The translations under genes and the position numbers were made by a program. A stretch of 22,664 bases of DNA, taken from positions 1 through 22,664 of the forward strand of contig CAJBHC010000009.1 in assembly GCA_903952785.1 (NCBI GenBank), given 5' to 3'. The notes beneath the pieces were generated by a model. It saw only the letters and a program-made list of their open reading frames with translations. It ran no database searches and was not told the origin of the DNA. Below, piece by piece: positions 1-7,857 of the stretch (the stretch's first letter is position 1; every line of letters starts with the position of its first letter). The DNA is from an uncultured bacterium. Lineage in GTDB: Bacteria; Patescibacteriota; Minisyncoccia; Phycocordibacterales; CAIZLB01.

Positions 1-180
1 CTACCTTCGTTAAAAGAACAAGAATCGATTGTAAAAATATTAGTAACCGCCGACAAAGAAATCACTGAACTAGAAAAGAAACTATCCATCCTCAAAGAAC
101 AGAAACGATACCTCCTCAACAACTTAATTACTGGAACGATCCGTACACCCGAAACATTATCAACTAAAATAACCAAATAA
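1..180 (+). CDS. hsdS: Type I restriction-modification specificity subunit HsdS, 3' end only
   Basis: The first 59 codons of the window are open and end in TAA at 178-180; the start lies upstream of the window. The peptide has the C-terminal signature of HsdS: a short stretch of the form LPSLKEQESIV, then a heptad-like helix (ITELEKKLSIL) and the typical closing motif LKEQKRYLLNNLITG. In HsdS these helices separate and follow the target-recognition domains and contact the HsdM subunits. The subunit gives the HsdR/M/S complex its DNA sequence specificity. Only 4 bases separate it from hsdR, which supports one operon. The recognition domains are outside the window, so the target site cannot be judged. 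Confidence 0.85.
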   Translation, partial: LPSLKEQESIVKILVTADKEITELEKKLSILKEQKRYLLNNLITGTIRTPETLSTKITK

Positions 181-184
181 ATAT

Positions 185-3100
185 ATGTTAGAAAAAGTAA
201 ATTTTGATGAAGCAAGACAATCACAGCTCCCATTCATAGAGCTTCTTTTGAATATGGGCTATACATATATTCCTGCTGATGAAGCACTACGACAACGTGG
301 CGGTGATACTTCTAATTTCATACTTGCAGATATTGCAACAGAGAAATTAATGGAAATAAATGGATACGAAGTTGATGGTGCTGAATATAAGTTTAGTGAA
401 AAAGATGTGCGAGATGCAATTGATGAATTGGAACATATTCAGTATGAAGGACTTATTGATACTGCACAGAAGATCTACAACACGATTATGCCCACAAGCG
501 GAGGTAAGACTATCAAGGTAAATCACGGAGGTAAGAAAGTATCAAAGAACTTTAGATTTATTGATTTCCAAAATCCAAAGAATAACTCATTTCACGTAAG
601 TGCCGAGTTTGTTGCTAGTGGTAAACAAAATATTCGTCCTGATATTGTGTGCTTTGTGAACGGTATTCCTTTTGCTGTTATTGAGAATAAGAAATCAGGA
701 GTTGGAGTAGTGGAGTCTTTGAATCAAATGAATCGTAATCAAGGTCCTGAATTCTGTCCAAAGCTTTTTACGTACACTCAACTTCTTGTTGGTACTAATG
801 GAAAAGATTTACAATACGGAACAACTGGTACACCAAATAAGTTTTATGCTGTATGGAAAGAAAAAGGTGCTAATCAAGAAGTATTGAATGAAAAAATAGT
901 TAGTCTTATACAAAGTCCTATTAATACAGAAGTATATGCAAAAGTATTACAAGATTTAAACGGATACACAGACGGACACAAACAACGAACCGACCGTTTA
1001 CCTACAGAGCAAGATCGAGGGGTGTTTTCACTTTTTGAACCCACAAGACTTCTTGATCTAACAAAAAACTATATTCTCTTCGATGCAGGAGTTAAAAAAC
1101 TTTCTCGTTATCAGCAATACTTTGCTATTCATAAAATGCTTAAACGTGTTGAGGAGGAAGAAAAAACAGAGCAAGGGATCACTCGTCGTAAAGGTGGGCT
1201 TGTTTGGCACACACAAGGTTCAGGTAAATCTCTTACAATGGTGATGTTCGTGAAGGCGCTTATTGAAGATCCTCATATCCTTAACCCTCGTGTGATCATT
1301 GTTACCGATCGTAGAGATCTTGATAAGCAAATCAAAGACACTTTTAAGAACTGTAACTTAAAGAAAGAAGTTGTTCAAGCTACAAGTGGTCAAAATCTAA
1401 TTGATCTTATTAAAGAAAAAGATTTATCTGTTATTACAACTCTTGTACAGAAGTTTGAATCTGCCGCAAAAAAGAGTGCTGGATTTGTTGATACCGATGA
1501 GAATATCTTTGTCTTAATTGATGAGGCACACCGAAGTCAAAATGGTGTAGCTAACTTTGAAATGGGAAAGATAATTCCTAATGCTTGTTATATCGGATTT
1601 ACTGGTACGCCTCTTATGAAAGATGAGAAAGAGAGTTGGAGAAAGTTCGGTGGCTATATCGACAAATATACAATCGATGATGCTTTGGCTGATAATATAA
1701 TTCTTCCACTTATTTACGAAGGTCGTTATGTTGATCTAGTACAAAATAGCGAACAGATTGATAGACGAGTAGAAAGAATCACTGAAGGTCTTAATGATAA
1801 ACAAAAGAAAGAGCTTCAGAAATTTGCAGGATCTAAACTTATTAAAAGTAATCCGAATAGAATTGCTGAGATTGCTATTGATATAGAGAAGCACTTTATT
1901 ACTAATTTCCAAGATACGGGACTTAAAGCTCAGATAGTTGCTCCTTCAAAATATTCTGCTGTTTTGTTCCAAAAAGCTTTTGAAGTGAGTGGAAAGATTC
2001 GTACTGCAGTTATTATCTCTGACGAACATGAAGATGGTGATGAGGAAAATCTTCACAAGAAAGAGGTAGTTGGATATCTTGATGGTGTTCGTAAGAATCA
2101 CAGTAGTGTAGATAAATATGAGAAAGATGTTGTTGAGAGCTTTAAGTACAACGATGACGGAATAGAAATTATTATTGTGGTAGACAAGTTGCTTACAGGA
2201 TTTGATGCTCCAAGAAATACTGTACTCTATCTTGCCAAGGACTTGCGAGACCATAACTTGCTACAGGCTATTGCTCGTGTAAACCGTCTGTTTGAGAACA
2301 AAAAAGAAAAGCCAAAAACAGCCGGATACATCATGGACTATTCTGAGAATGCAAAGAATATTGATACTGCAATGAGATTGTTCGGTAACTATGATGAGAA
2401 TGATGTTAAAGGAACTCTTATTGATGTTGCTGAAAAGATTCAAGATCTTGAACAAAGTTATTCACTTGTACACGATTTATTTAAGGAGATTAAAGGTTCA
2501 TCTGATGATGAAGTATATTTACAATTCCTTTCTGATGAAGCTAAGCGAGAAACGTTCTATAAAACACTAAATGCTTTCATTAAAAATCTTAGTGAATGTT
2601 TTGTATTGCAAGACTTCGTACATGAATTCAAACATCTCGATCTCTATAAGCGTGAACTTAAGAAATTTGCCGAACTTCGTAAATCGGCTAGTTTACTCTA
2701 CAAGGAGAGAGTTGATTTGTCTGAGTTCAAACAATCATTGATTACTATTCTTGATAAGTATGTTGATGCTCGTGGAGTAGAATTACTTACAAAACAAGTA
2801 AATATTACAGACAGAGAAAAATTTGAAGAAGCTATTGAGACACTGGGATCAGATAAATCAAAGGCAGAAGCAATCGCTGCACAGACAGAAAGAACTATCA
2901 CAGAAAAAATGGATACCGATCCTGAGTTCTATGAGAAGTTCTCTAAAAAGATTTCAGAGATTCTTGAAAAAATGAGACAAGGAAAACTTGCTGATATTGA
3001 GGCATTGAAGCAGATGAAACTTATTCGTGATGATGTGGTCAACAAGAAAGACGAAAGTCTTCCTGAGAAAATTGAATCACAAAAAGGATCTGATATATTC

Positions 3101-3376
3101 TATCGTAACTTACGACCTCAACTTGAAAGTCTAAAGCTAGATGAGGATCTATATATTTCTATTGTTCTTGATGTCTTCACCATTATTAAGAATGAAGCAA
3201 TTGTTGATTGGTATAAAAACCTCGACGTTAAACGTAAAATGCGAAATAGTATCGATGATTATCTTTACGATGTTGTTAAAGGTGAAAAAGGAATCGAGAT
3301 AGATAATGACCATATTAGAATTGTTATTGATACGGTAATGCAATTAGCAGAGAATAACTTTGACTTATTTACTTAA
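185..3376 (+). CDS. hsdR: Type I restriction endonuclease, R (motor and nuclease) subunit HsdR
   Basis: The product is 1063 residues, a normal HsdR length. It has an N-terminal PD-(D/E)xK nuclease: RPDIV with Asp153, then AVIENKK with Glu167 and Lys169. A superfamily 2 helicase follows: Walker A GSGKS at 345-349, DEAH at 446-449 and motif III GFTGTPL at 471-477. Later motifs include KLLTGFDAPR and QAIARVNR near residues 670-710. The C-terminal third is helical and should dock on HsdM/HsdS. In the family this subunit translocates DNA with ATP and cuts far from the unmethylated target. It follows hsdS by 4 bases; hsdM is presumably upstream of the window. The frame is intact, so restriction is probably active. 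The ATG at 185 has no clear Shine-Dalgarno, as is common across this window. Confidence 0.97.
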   Translation: MLEKVNFDEARQSQLPFIELLLNMGYTYIPADEALRQRGGDTSNFILADIATEKLMEINGYEVDGAEYKFSEKDVRDAIDELEHIQYEGLIDTAQKIYNTIMPTSGGKTIKVNHGGKKVSKNFRFIDFQNPKNNSFHVSAEFVASGKQNIRPDIVCFVNGIPFAVIENKKSGVGVVESLNQMNRNQGPEFCPKLFTYTQLLVGTNGKDLQYGTTGTPNKFYAVWKEKGANQEVLNEKIVSLIQSPINTEVYAKVLQDLNGYTDGHKQRTDRLPTEQDRGVFSLFEPTRLLDLTKNYILFDAGVKKLSRYQQYFAIHKMLKRVEEEEKTEQGITRRKGGLVWHTQGSGKSLTMVMFVKALIEDPHILNPRVIIVTDRRDLDKQIKDTFKNCNLKKEVVQATSGQNLIDLIKEKDLSVITTLVQKFESAAKKSAGFVDTDENIFVLIDEAHRSQNGVANFEMGKIIPNACYIGFTGTPLMKDEKESWRKFGGYIDKYTIDDALADNIILPLIYEGRYVDLVQNSEQIDRRVERITEGLNDKQKKELQKFAGSKLIKSNPNRIAEIAIDIEKHFITNFQDTGLKAQIVAPSKYSAVLFQKAFEVSGKIRTAVIISDEHEDGDEENLHKKEVVGYLDGVRKNHSSVDKYEKDVVESFKYNDDGIEIIIVVDKLLTGFDAPRNTVLYLAKDLRDHNLLQAIARVNRLFENKKEKPKTAGYIMDYSENAKNIDTAMRLFGNYDENDVKGTLIDVAEKIQDLEQSYSLVHDLFKEIKGSSDDEVYLQFLSDEAKRETFYKTLNAFIKNLSECFVLQDFVHEFKHLDLYKRELKKFAELRKSASLLYKERVDLSEFKQSLITILDKYVDARGVELLTKQVNITDREKFEEAIETLGSDKSKAEAIAAQTERTITEKMDTDPEFYEKFSKKISEILEKMRQGKLADIEALKQMKLIRDDVVNKKDESLPEKIESQKGSDIFYRNLRPQLESLKLDEDLYISIVLDVFTIIKNEAIVDWYKNLDVKRKMRNSIDDYLYDVVKGEKGIEIDNDHIRIVIDTVMQLAENNFDLFT

Positions 3377-3380
3377 TCTT

Positions 3381-4088
3381 ATGAAAGAATTCATATTTGG
3401 AACATTTGCATATGAATATCAACTTATCAAACAAGATCGTAAAACCCTGTCTCTAACTGTAACCCCTGATCTACGTATTATTCTTAAATGCCCAGTTCAA
3501 ACTACTGGTGAAAGAATTGAGATCTTCTTACAAAAGAAGTGGTTTTGGCTAGAAAAACAACTCTCATTCTTTAAGAAATATCAAAGAAAGATTTATGAGA
3601 AGGAATATATCTCAGGAGAGGGATATTTATATCTTGGTAGACAATATAAATTGATTGTTAGAAGAGGTAAAGAAGATAGTGTATCACTTACTCGTGGTCA
3701 GTTAGTTGTTTATACCACAAAAGAAGTAGCAAATGGTCGTCACAATAAAAAACTAATTGATATATGGTTTGTTGATAAGACAAACACTATATTTCAAAAT
3801 AGATTTACTGAAATGCTTACTCGATTTGAATACAAAAATACACCTTTATTGTCTATTCGAGAAATGAAGAAACGTTGGGGTAGTTTTTTGAATAAAGATA
3901 AGATCTTTCTTAACCCTAAACTAATTCATACTTCAAAAGATTGTATCGACTATGTTATCGTTCACGAACTCTGCCATTTGAAGTATAAAAATCACGATAC
4001 AAAGTTTTGGCAGTTGCTTGATGAGAAATATCCGAAATGGGAAAAAGTTAAGGAAAAGCTTGAAACAATCGGTGCAGGTCTTTGCTAA
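3381..4088 (+). CDS. YgjP-like (DUF45/SprT-type) zinc metallopeptidase
   Basis: A 235-residue protein of the YgjP/DUF45 family. The zinc-peptidase signature is HELCH at residues 195-199, with a further His in the HDTKFW motif near residue 205. The preceding REMKKRWGSF and IFLNPKLI segments are typical of the family. A start at ATG 3381 is preferred. It lies 4 bases after the hsdR stop; an upstream in-frame ATG at 3360 would overlap hsdR by 17 bases. These proteins are often found beside type I restriction genes, and the tight spacing here suggests co-transcription with hsdR. The substrate is not known. A role in processing or turnover of the restriction complex is possible but is inference. 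Confidence 0.85.
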   Translation: MKEFIFGTFAYEYQLIKQDRKTLSLTVTPDLRIILKCPVQTTGERIEIFLQKKWFWLEKQLSFFKKYQRKIYEKEYISGEGYLYLGRQYKLIVRRGKEDSVSLTRGQLVVYTTKEVANGRHNKKLIDIWFVDKTNTIFQNRFTEMLTRFEYKNTPLLSIREMKKRWGSFLNKDKIFLNPKLIHTSKDCIDYVIVHELCHLKYKNHDTKFWQLLDEKYPKWEKVKEKLETIGAGLC

Positions 4089-4137
4089 ACAGACTGTCGG
4101 TAACCCTACTACACAATACCTTTTTATTAAGCTAAGC

Positions 4138-4165
4138 TTCAAAAGTACCTGAAAAATGGTATAAT
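4138..4165 (+). promoter_or_regulatory. Promoter for the 4390 membrane-protein transcript
   Basis: A perfect TATAAT at 4160-4165 is preceded by TGG, giving an extended -10 (TGGTATAAT). The same nine bases occur before the gene at 8846. A weak -35 candidate, TTCAAA, lies at 4138-4143 with a 16-base spacer. The predicted start of transcription is about 4172, leaving a leader of about 218 bases. Confidence 0.6.
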
Positions 4166-4171
4166 TCATTT

Positions 4172-4389
4172 ACAACTGAATAAAGTCGACCTAACCCCTA
4201 AAGAGCCTTAATTCTTTAGGATATGGTTGCAAATCCGTCCAAAGTAAAAACCTCCTAATCAGGAGCTACTTTGGACGGTCATATCTCGAAAGGGGTATGG
4301 GTATATCTCACGGGATATATCGGCACTGGTTAGGAGATTTTTGCTACCTAATTTTTGTCACATTATCAACAAAAAACCGTCCAAAGTTT
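4172..4389 (+). promoter_or_regulatory. Structured 5' leader, candidate cis-acting RNA switch
   Basis: This non-coding stretch has several hairpins in a row. Arms CCTAAAGA (4197-4204) and TCTTTAGG (4213-4220) form an 8-bp stem. Arms CCGTCCAAAGTA (4235-4246) and TACTTTGGACGG (4267-4278) form a perfect 12-bp stem capped by CTCCT/AGGAG. TATATC/GATATA pair around 4300-4320. TTAGG and CCTAA near 4330-4352 form a weaker stem followed by TTTTT, which resembles a terminator. A third copy of CCGTCCAAAGT at 4377-4387 lies directly before ATG 4390, so the strand 4268-4278 can pair either upstream or downstream. I recognise no known riboswitch class. The hairpins are seen; the switching role is inferred. 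Confidence 0.4.
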
Positions 4390-4893
4390 ATGATAACAAC
4401 AATATATGTTAGTACTTCGTTACTAACAGGATTTCTAATCGTATTAGGAATAATAAGCCTAATAATAAAAATAAAAGCTAAGAAGTTATTTCCACAATTA
4501 TTATTTGATCTTGGTCAAAAAACTCAAGATGAAATAGTAGAGATGATTTCATCTGAGCTAAAAAAGAAGAATAAAGATCGAGTACGAATACTCGCACTTC
4601 AAAAAGTTATTGAACATAGATTCTCTGAACCCAAGGCCACTTTTCTAAGTAGTATGCAGGAGTTTTTCGGGATCATACTAGGGTTAATTGCATTGCCTTT
4701 GTTTATATTATTCTTCGGTATAAAAATAGCGCTATTCGCTCTTATGCCAACAGCTATTATTGGAGGAATAATATTCTTACTATCTCTTGTAATAACAATA
4801 ATTCAATTCAACTGGGTATTTATCGGAATCATATTCGCAATATCATTTTTAATATTTTCTATTCGGGAAATAATAATGCACTATGAAAAATAA
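4390..4893 (+). CDS. Small membrane protein of unknown function
   Basis: A 167-residue protein. It has one N-terminal transmembrane helix (about 6-28), a charged soluble segment (about 30-90, with KKKNKDR), and two or three C-terminal hydrophobic helices (about 92-110, 112-137 and 142-160), ending in a short charged tail. I do not recognise the family. The frame stays open upstream to an ATG at 4297. That longer start would translate through the hairpin region and add a non-hydrophobic, unconserved-looking segment, so ATG 4390 is preferred. It stands alone on its strand between the restriction operon and the convergent phage-like genes. Its stop codon lies inside the terminator stem. Regulation may act through the long leader. 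Confidence 0.6.
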   Translation: MITTIYVSTSLLTGFLIVLGIISLIIKIKAKKLFPQLLFDLGQKTQDEIVEMISSELKKKNKDRVRILALQKVIEHRFSEPKATFLSSMQEFFGIILGLIALPLFILFFGIKIALFALMPTAIIGGIIFLLSLVITIIQFNWVFIGIIFAISFLIFSIREIIMHYEK

Positions 4894-4920
4894 AACCACG
4901 GATTTCTCCGTGGTTTTATT
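4889..4920. terminator. Bidirectional intrinsic terminator
   Basis: A perfect 14-bp inverted repeat: AATAAAACCACGGA (4889-4902), loop TTTC, TCCGTGGTTTTATT (4907-4920). A/T runs on the outer ends let it act on both strands. It sits between convergent genes ending at 4893 (+) and 4926 (-), and the plus-strand stop codon is part of the stem. Confidence 0.9.
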
Positions 4921-4925
4921 TTCTA

Positions 4926-5459
4926 CTAATACTCGTCGTGTCCATACTTCAACCTTAGTTCGTGAAGATACTCTGCGAATGTACCATCCTCTATCATCTT
5001 GATGAACATATCAACCTCTGCTTTTGAATAGTTAAATCTTTTTGCCACCTTATATAACTTTTCCATTTGCTCAGTTTGTTCATCATCGAGAACGATAGTT
5101 TGAGGAACTCTTTCGTATATGGGATTTGGTGAGTCTTCAGAAACTCTATCAGTAGTACTTCTCGGAGCGTACTTTCTGGTCATATAGTTTCTGTGATTGT
5201 TTTCAAGACAGAGCTTTATAGATTCGAAATGACCTTCTTTTATTTTCTTGTATAAGGCTGATTCCGCAATCTCAATCATATTCTTATGACCTTCCTGAAG
5301 TGCAGCGTGGACATTGTATCTGAACGTGTTATCTTCTCTGACCCAACGATAAAAGGTCATGCGAGATACGGCAGATTTCTTCACTGCGTAATTTATAACT
5401 GGTATTTCTTGTAATGATTCTACGATCTCTTTCTTAAGCTTTTTCTTGTCGAGACTCAT
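4926..5459 (-). CDS. Phage terminase small subunit-like HTH protein (phBC6A51 type)
   Basis: A 177-residue, mostly helical protein. Residues about 18-45 form a helix-turn-helix of the type seen in phBC6A51-like proteins (AVKKSAVSRMTFYRW). Next come the conserved AALQEGHKNMIEIAESAL and IKLCLENN segments of that family, then a linker and a C-terminal helical part. Proteins of this kind recognise phage DNA at packaging start sites or act as DNA-binding adaptors. The start codon overlaps the end of the methyltransferase gene by 26 bases, so translation is probably coupled. In phages the large terminase normally follows; here a terminator and a convergent membrane gene follow instead. It may be a remnant of a prophage or a gene reused for regulation. 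Confidence 0.65.
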   Translation of the reverse strand: MSLDKKKLKKEIVESLQEIPVINYAVKKSAVSRMTFYRWVREDNTFRYNVHAALQEGHKNMIEIAESALYKKIKEGHFESIKLCLENNHRNYMTRKYAPRSTTDRVSEDSPNPIYERVPQTIVLDDEQTEQMEKLYKVAKRFNYSKAEVDMFIKMIEDGTFAEYLHELRLKYGHDEY

Positions 5460-6807
5460 GTATCTTCACTCTTTTCTTACCAGTTAATTTCTCCCATCTG
5501 TTGAGAATTACCTCAGCGTAAACAGGAGATTTCTCCATAATGAAGCATCGTCGATGTAACTTGGTAGAAGCGATAAGTGTCGATCCTGATCCGCCAAACG
5601 GTTCAAGTACAAGTTGTCCTCGTTTGGTTAGTACTTTTATATACGGAATCAAAATCTCAATTGGCTTAGTTCCGAATATGATTCCTTGTCCTGATGATTT
5701 TTCGTCAGCAGCATTGTAGTCAATGAAATCAGTCGGACAGAATTTCTTGCCTTTGCCATAAGACTCCCAATGAGGCTTTCCTTGAATAGCAAAGAGGGCG
5801 GTCTCGTATTCGTTCTGCAACAATTGATCATCTTCAGGTTCTGGATTACATTCAATACTTTCATCTGATGTGGCAACCATTGCGATATCATGCTTGTTAA
5901 AGAACTTATGAGTTCCAGCATAGCCTTGATTACGATTTGGAAGTCTCCAGACGATCATGTTTCTGACCCTCCAGTGTTTATCCATCTCGCCCCATATCGT
6001 GCGGATGTTCTTCCAATTCTCATAACAAATGATTGAGAAGTTTGGTGCTTGAACTTTAGCAACGTTTGCCATCCATAATTCTGTGAAGTTATCAGGTAAT
6101 ACATCTGTCTCAAGATATCTGCGATTTTTCTTCGCACCGAATCCCGTTACAGCTTCGCCATGTTTTCCTTTACCGTGTAAGTAATCAAGAATGTAGGGTG
6201 GATCTGTCATCACCATGTCTACCTTATTCTCACCACATAGTGTGAGCATATTATCTTCAATGGTCGAATCACCACACATTAATTTTGAACCATCGAGATC
6301 GTACACATCTCCTTTTTGTACAGTTACGTTTTCAATACCAACTTTCTCGAGTTCTTTTTCAAGGTCGAAGATTGTTTCTGTTTCTTCATCCTCAAAGATT
6401 GAATCTAATTCAATTGAATCAAATCCGATATCTTCAAGAAATGATTCGTCGAATTTTGCCAGTAATTCTATGTCCCATTCACCTTGATTTTTGTTAAGGC
6501 GAAGACATAACTCCTTTTCTTTTTCGAGATCAGGAATGTGAATATATACAACAGGAACTTCTGTGTATCCAAGCTCTTTGAGAACTTTGAGTCTGAAGTT
6601 TCCTCCGATGACAATATTTTTTCTTTCATCAGCAGAGTTTGCAAGGATAGGATCAACAACGCCGTAGCGGGTGATACTATCTTTTAGCTCTTTTGTATTT
6701 TGTTCCGACCAAGTCCGAGGATTGTAGTCGGGTGAGGTTAATAATGATACGTCGATATACTCAACGTGGAGTTTAGGATCTTGCGATCCAGATTTGTTAT
6801 TTGTCAT
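5434..6807 (-). CDS. ParB-like domain fused to DNA methyltransferase (DPPY, beta-type order)
   Basis: A 457-residue protein from ATG 6807. Residues about 15-130 form a ParB/sulfiredoxin-like domain (YNPRTW, VVDPILAN, IVIGGNFRLKVLKELGY). The methyltransferase follows: catalytic DPPY at 202-205 and, near the C terminus, the AdoMet-binding LEPFGGSGSTL at 401-411. That order (motif IV before motif I) marks the beta class, acting on adenine N6 or cytosine N4. Such fusions are common in phages and mobile elements, where they modify DNA against host restriction. A TTG at 6855 would add 16 residues, but these come from an inverted repeat, so ATG 6807 is preferred. It is the first gene of a two-gene operon with the terminase-like gene. 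The nearby type I system makes a protective role plausible. Confidence 0.85.
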   Translation of the reverse strand: MTNNKSGSQDPKLHVEYIDVSLLTSPDYNPRTWSEQNTKELKDSITRYGVVDPILANSADERKNIVIGGNFRLKVLKELGYTEVPVVYIHIPDLEKEKELCLRLNKNQGEWDIELLAKFDESFLEDIGFDSIELDSIFEDEETETIFDLEKELEKVGIENVTVQKGDVYDLDGSKLMCGDSTIEDNMLTLCGENKVDMVMTDPPYILDYLHGKGKHGEAVTGFGAKKNRRYLETDVLPDNFTELWMANVAKVQAPNFSIICYENWKNIRTIWGEMDKHWRVRNMIVWRLPNRNQGYAGTHKFFNKHDIAMVATSDESIECNPEPEDDQLLQNEYETALFAIQGKPHWESYGKGKKFCPTDFIDYNAADEKSSGQGIIFGTKPIEILIPYIKVLTKRGQLVLEPFGGSGSTLIASTKLHRRCFIMEKSPVYAEVILNRWEKLTGKKRVKIHESRQEKA

Positions 6808-6826
6808 ATTCTTTTTAAGAATTAGT

Positions 6827-6866
6827 AGACAAGGTTTTTGTGTGTCGACATACAAAAACCTTGTCT
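6827..6866. repeat. Perfect 15-bp inverted repeat in the methyltransferase leader
   Basis: AGACAAGGTTTTTGT at 6827-6841 is exactly inverted at 6852-6866. The 10-base loop contains GTCGAC. It lies about 20 bases upstream of ATG 6807 on the minus strand and covers an alternative TTG start. No clean T tract follows on the minus strand, so a leader hairpin or protein-binding site is as likely as a terminator. Confidence 0.75.
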
Positions 6867-6867
6867 G

Positions 6868-7104
6868 TTATTAATGACAGATTTCTAGAAAATCTGGGTC
6901 GGTGATACCTGTATTCTTGCACGTATTTGTTTGACACGCAAGCCGATTTGTATTATAGCAGTGCTATAATAACGTTATTTTAAGCCGCAAAACGACAATC
7001 TCTAAAATCTGTATCATTTGTAACATTTTTTCCAAACAACCTATATTTAGCAACATTTTTGATTTTTAAGGTGATACATTAAAAAGAGGTCTTTTGGATT
7101 ATTT
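6868..7104. promoter_or_regulatory. Divergent control region rich in palindromes
   Basis: No gene is visible between the methyltransferase leader and the sigma-like gene. The stretch holds a hairpin with 7-bp arms CAGATTT/AAATCTG (6878-6896), a TTGACA box (6931-6936), a palindrome with 10-base arms (6951-6971) and an overlapping palindrome AATAACGTTATT (6968-6979). The remainder to 7104 is AT-rich without a clear signal. Seventeen bases after TTGACA is TATAGC (6954-6959), a usable -10 lying within the palindrome. This arrangement suggests a repressor-controlled promoter for the rightward genes. The repressor is not identified; the terminase-like HTH protein is one candidate. Confidence 0.45.
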
Positions 7105-7812
7105 TTGTATCAAAAAAGTTATCCACAGGAGGGTTTTTTCAGCTATAATAAATACATTGAAATACACACAGCAATACAAAAACTTAATGATCTGTTAGAA
7201 ACTAAAAACCCTGAGACTTTTACAAGCTCGTGGATATTTTCTCAATCTCAACCACTCTATCTATTCTTTGCAAAAAACTTCCGAACCGAAAACGGAAATA
7301 TTGATTGGGATTCTGTAACTGAAAAAGTAGAAAAAAGATATCAGAAGAAATGGTTAAGACATAAATGTAAGAAGATTCTTTTTTATGAAAAGAGAGAGGA
7401 GGTAGAAAAGGTGTTAGATAAATACAGAGACAAGCTATATTTGTTTTTAATTCGTAGTGATGGTGATGAAAAAGAGATTTGTAATCGTATGACCATATCA
7501 TTGGTTCGTCTTGCTCAAAAAGGTAATGCCTGTGCAAGAGATGAGTTGGTTATGTGGGTTACCTATGTTGTTAATGATTGGATTGATAAATATCCTTTAA
7601 TATACAAATGGAGAGGTTATCCTGATGAGGTTACTGAAAAGATCGTTGGTTGTATGCTCAGATATCGTTACACAGGTTCATTCCTTGGATACCTCTTTAA
7701 GACCCTTGAATACTCAGCGAGGGGTAAGCCTCCAATAGTTTCGTTTGATGATCAGATTGGTGATAGCGGTAAGACAAGAATTGATTTTTATATCCAAGAA
7801 GACTGCGTCTAA
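7105..7812 (+). CDS. Protein with sigma-70 region 2-like segment, no region 4
   Basis: Up to 235 residues. Residues about 133-215 resemble sigma-70 region 2 and the following linker: LVRLAQKGNACARDELV, a helix ending DKYPLIYKW, then YTGSFLGYLFKTL and VSFDDQIG. The protein stops about 20 residues later, so the promoter -35 binding region 4 is missing. The N-terminal 130 residues are charged and helical and not recognised. The start is uncertain. There is no ATG before residue 129, and an in-frame stop lies at 7072-7074. TTG 7105 is the first usual start. An ATT at 7156 sits 6 bases after a TATAAT (7144-7149), matching leaderless genes nearby. It could be a phage or element regulator or a decayed sigma factor. 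Confidence 0.5.
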   Translation: MYQKSYPQEGFFSYNKYIEIHTAIQKLNDLLETKNPETFTSSWIFSQSQPLYLFFAKNFRTENGNIDWDSVTEKVEKRYQKKWLRHKCKKILFYEKREEVEKVLDKYRDKLYLFLIRSDGDEKEICNRMTISLVRLAQKGNACARDELVMWVTYVVNDWIDKYPLIYKWRGYPDEVTEKIVGCMLRYRYTGSFLGYLFKTLEYSARGKPPIVSFDDQIGDSGKTRIDFYIQEDCV

Positions 7813-7857
7813 AATTAACTGTAATCATAGGTCGTGTATGTGTACAAAGTTCTGATA

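Noticed and set aside
1946..2901. Several minus-strand open frames inside hsdR
   Set aside because: hsdR is intact with all motifs; the antisense frames are shadows without recognisable sequence.
4197..4278. tRNA- or tmRNA-like appearance (a T-arm-like GGTTGCAAATCC and a stem before it)
   Set aside because: The stem has 8 bp with an 8-base loop, the T loop is one base too long and no acceptor stem closes it. A cis-acting leader fits better.
4235..4278. Hairpin as intrinsic terminator of the restriction operon
   Set aside because: No T run follows on either strand, and it lies downstream of a good promoter.
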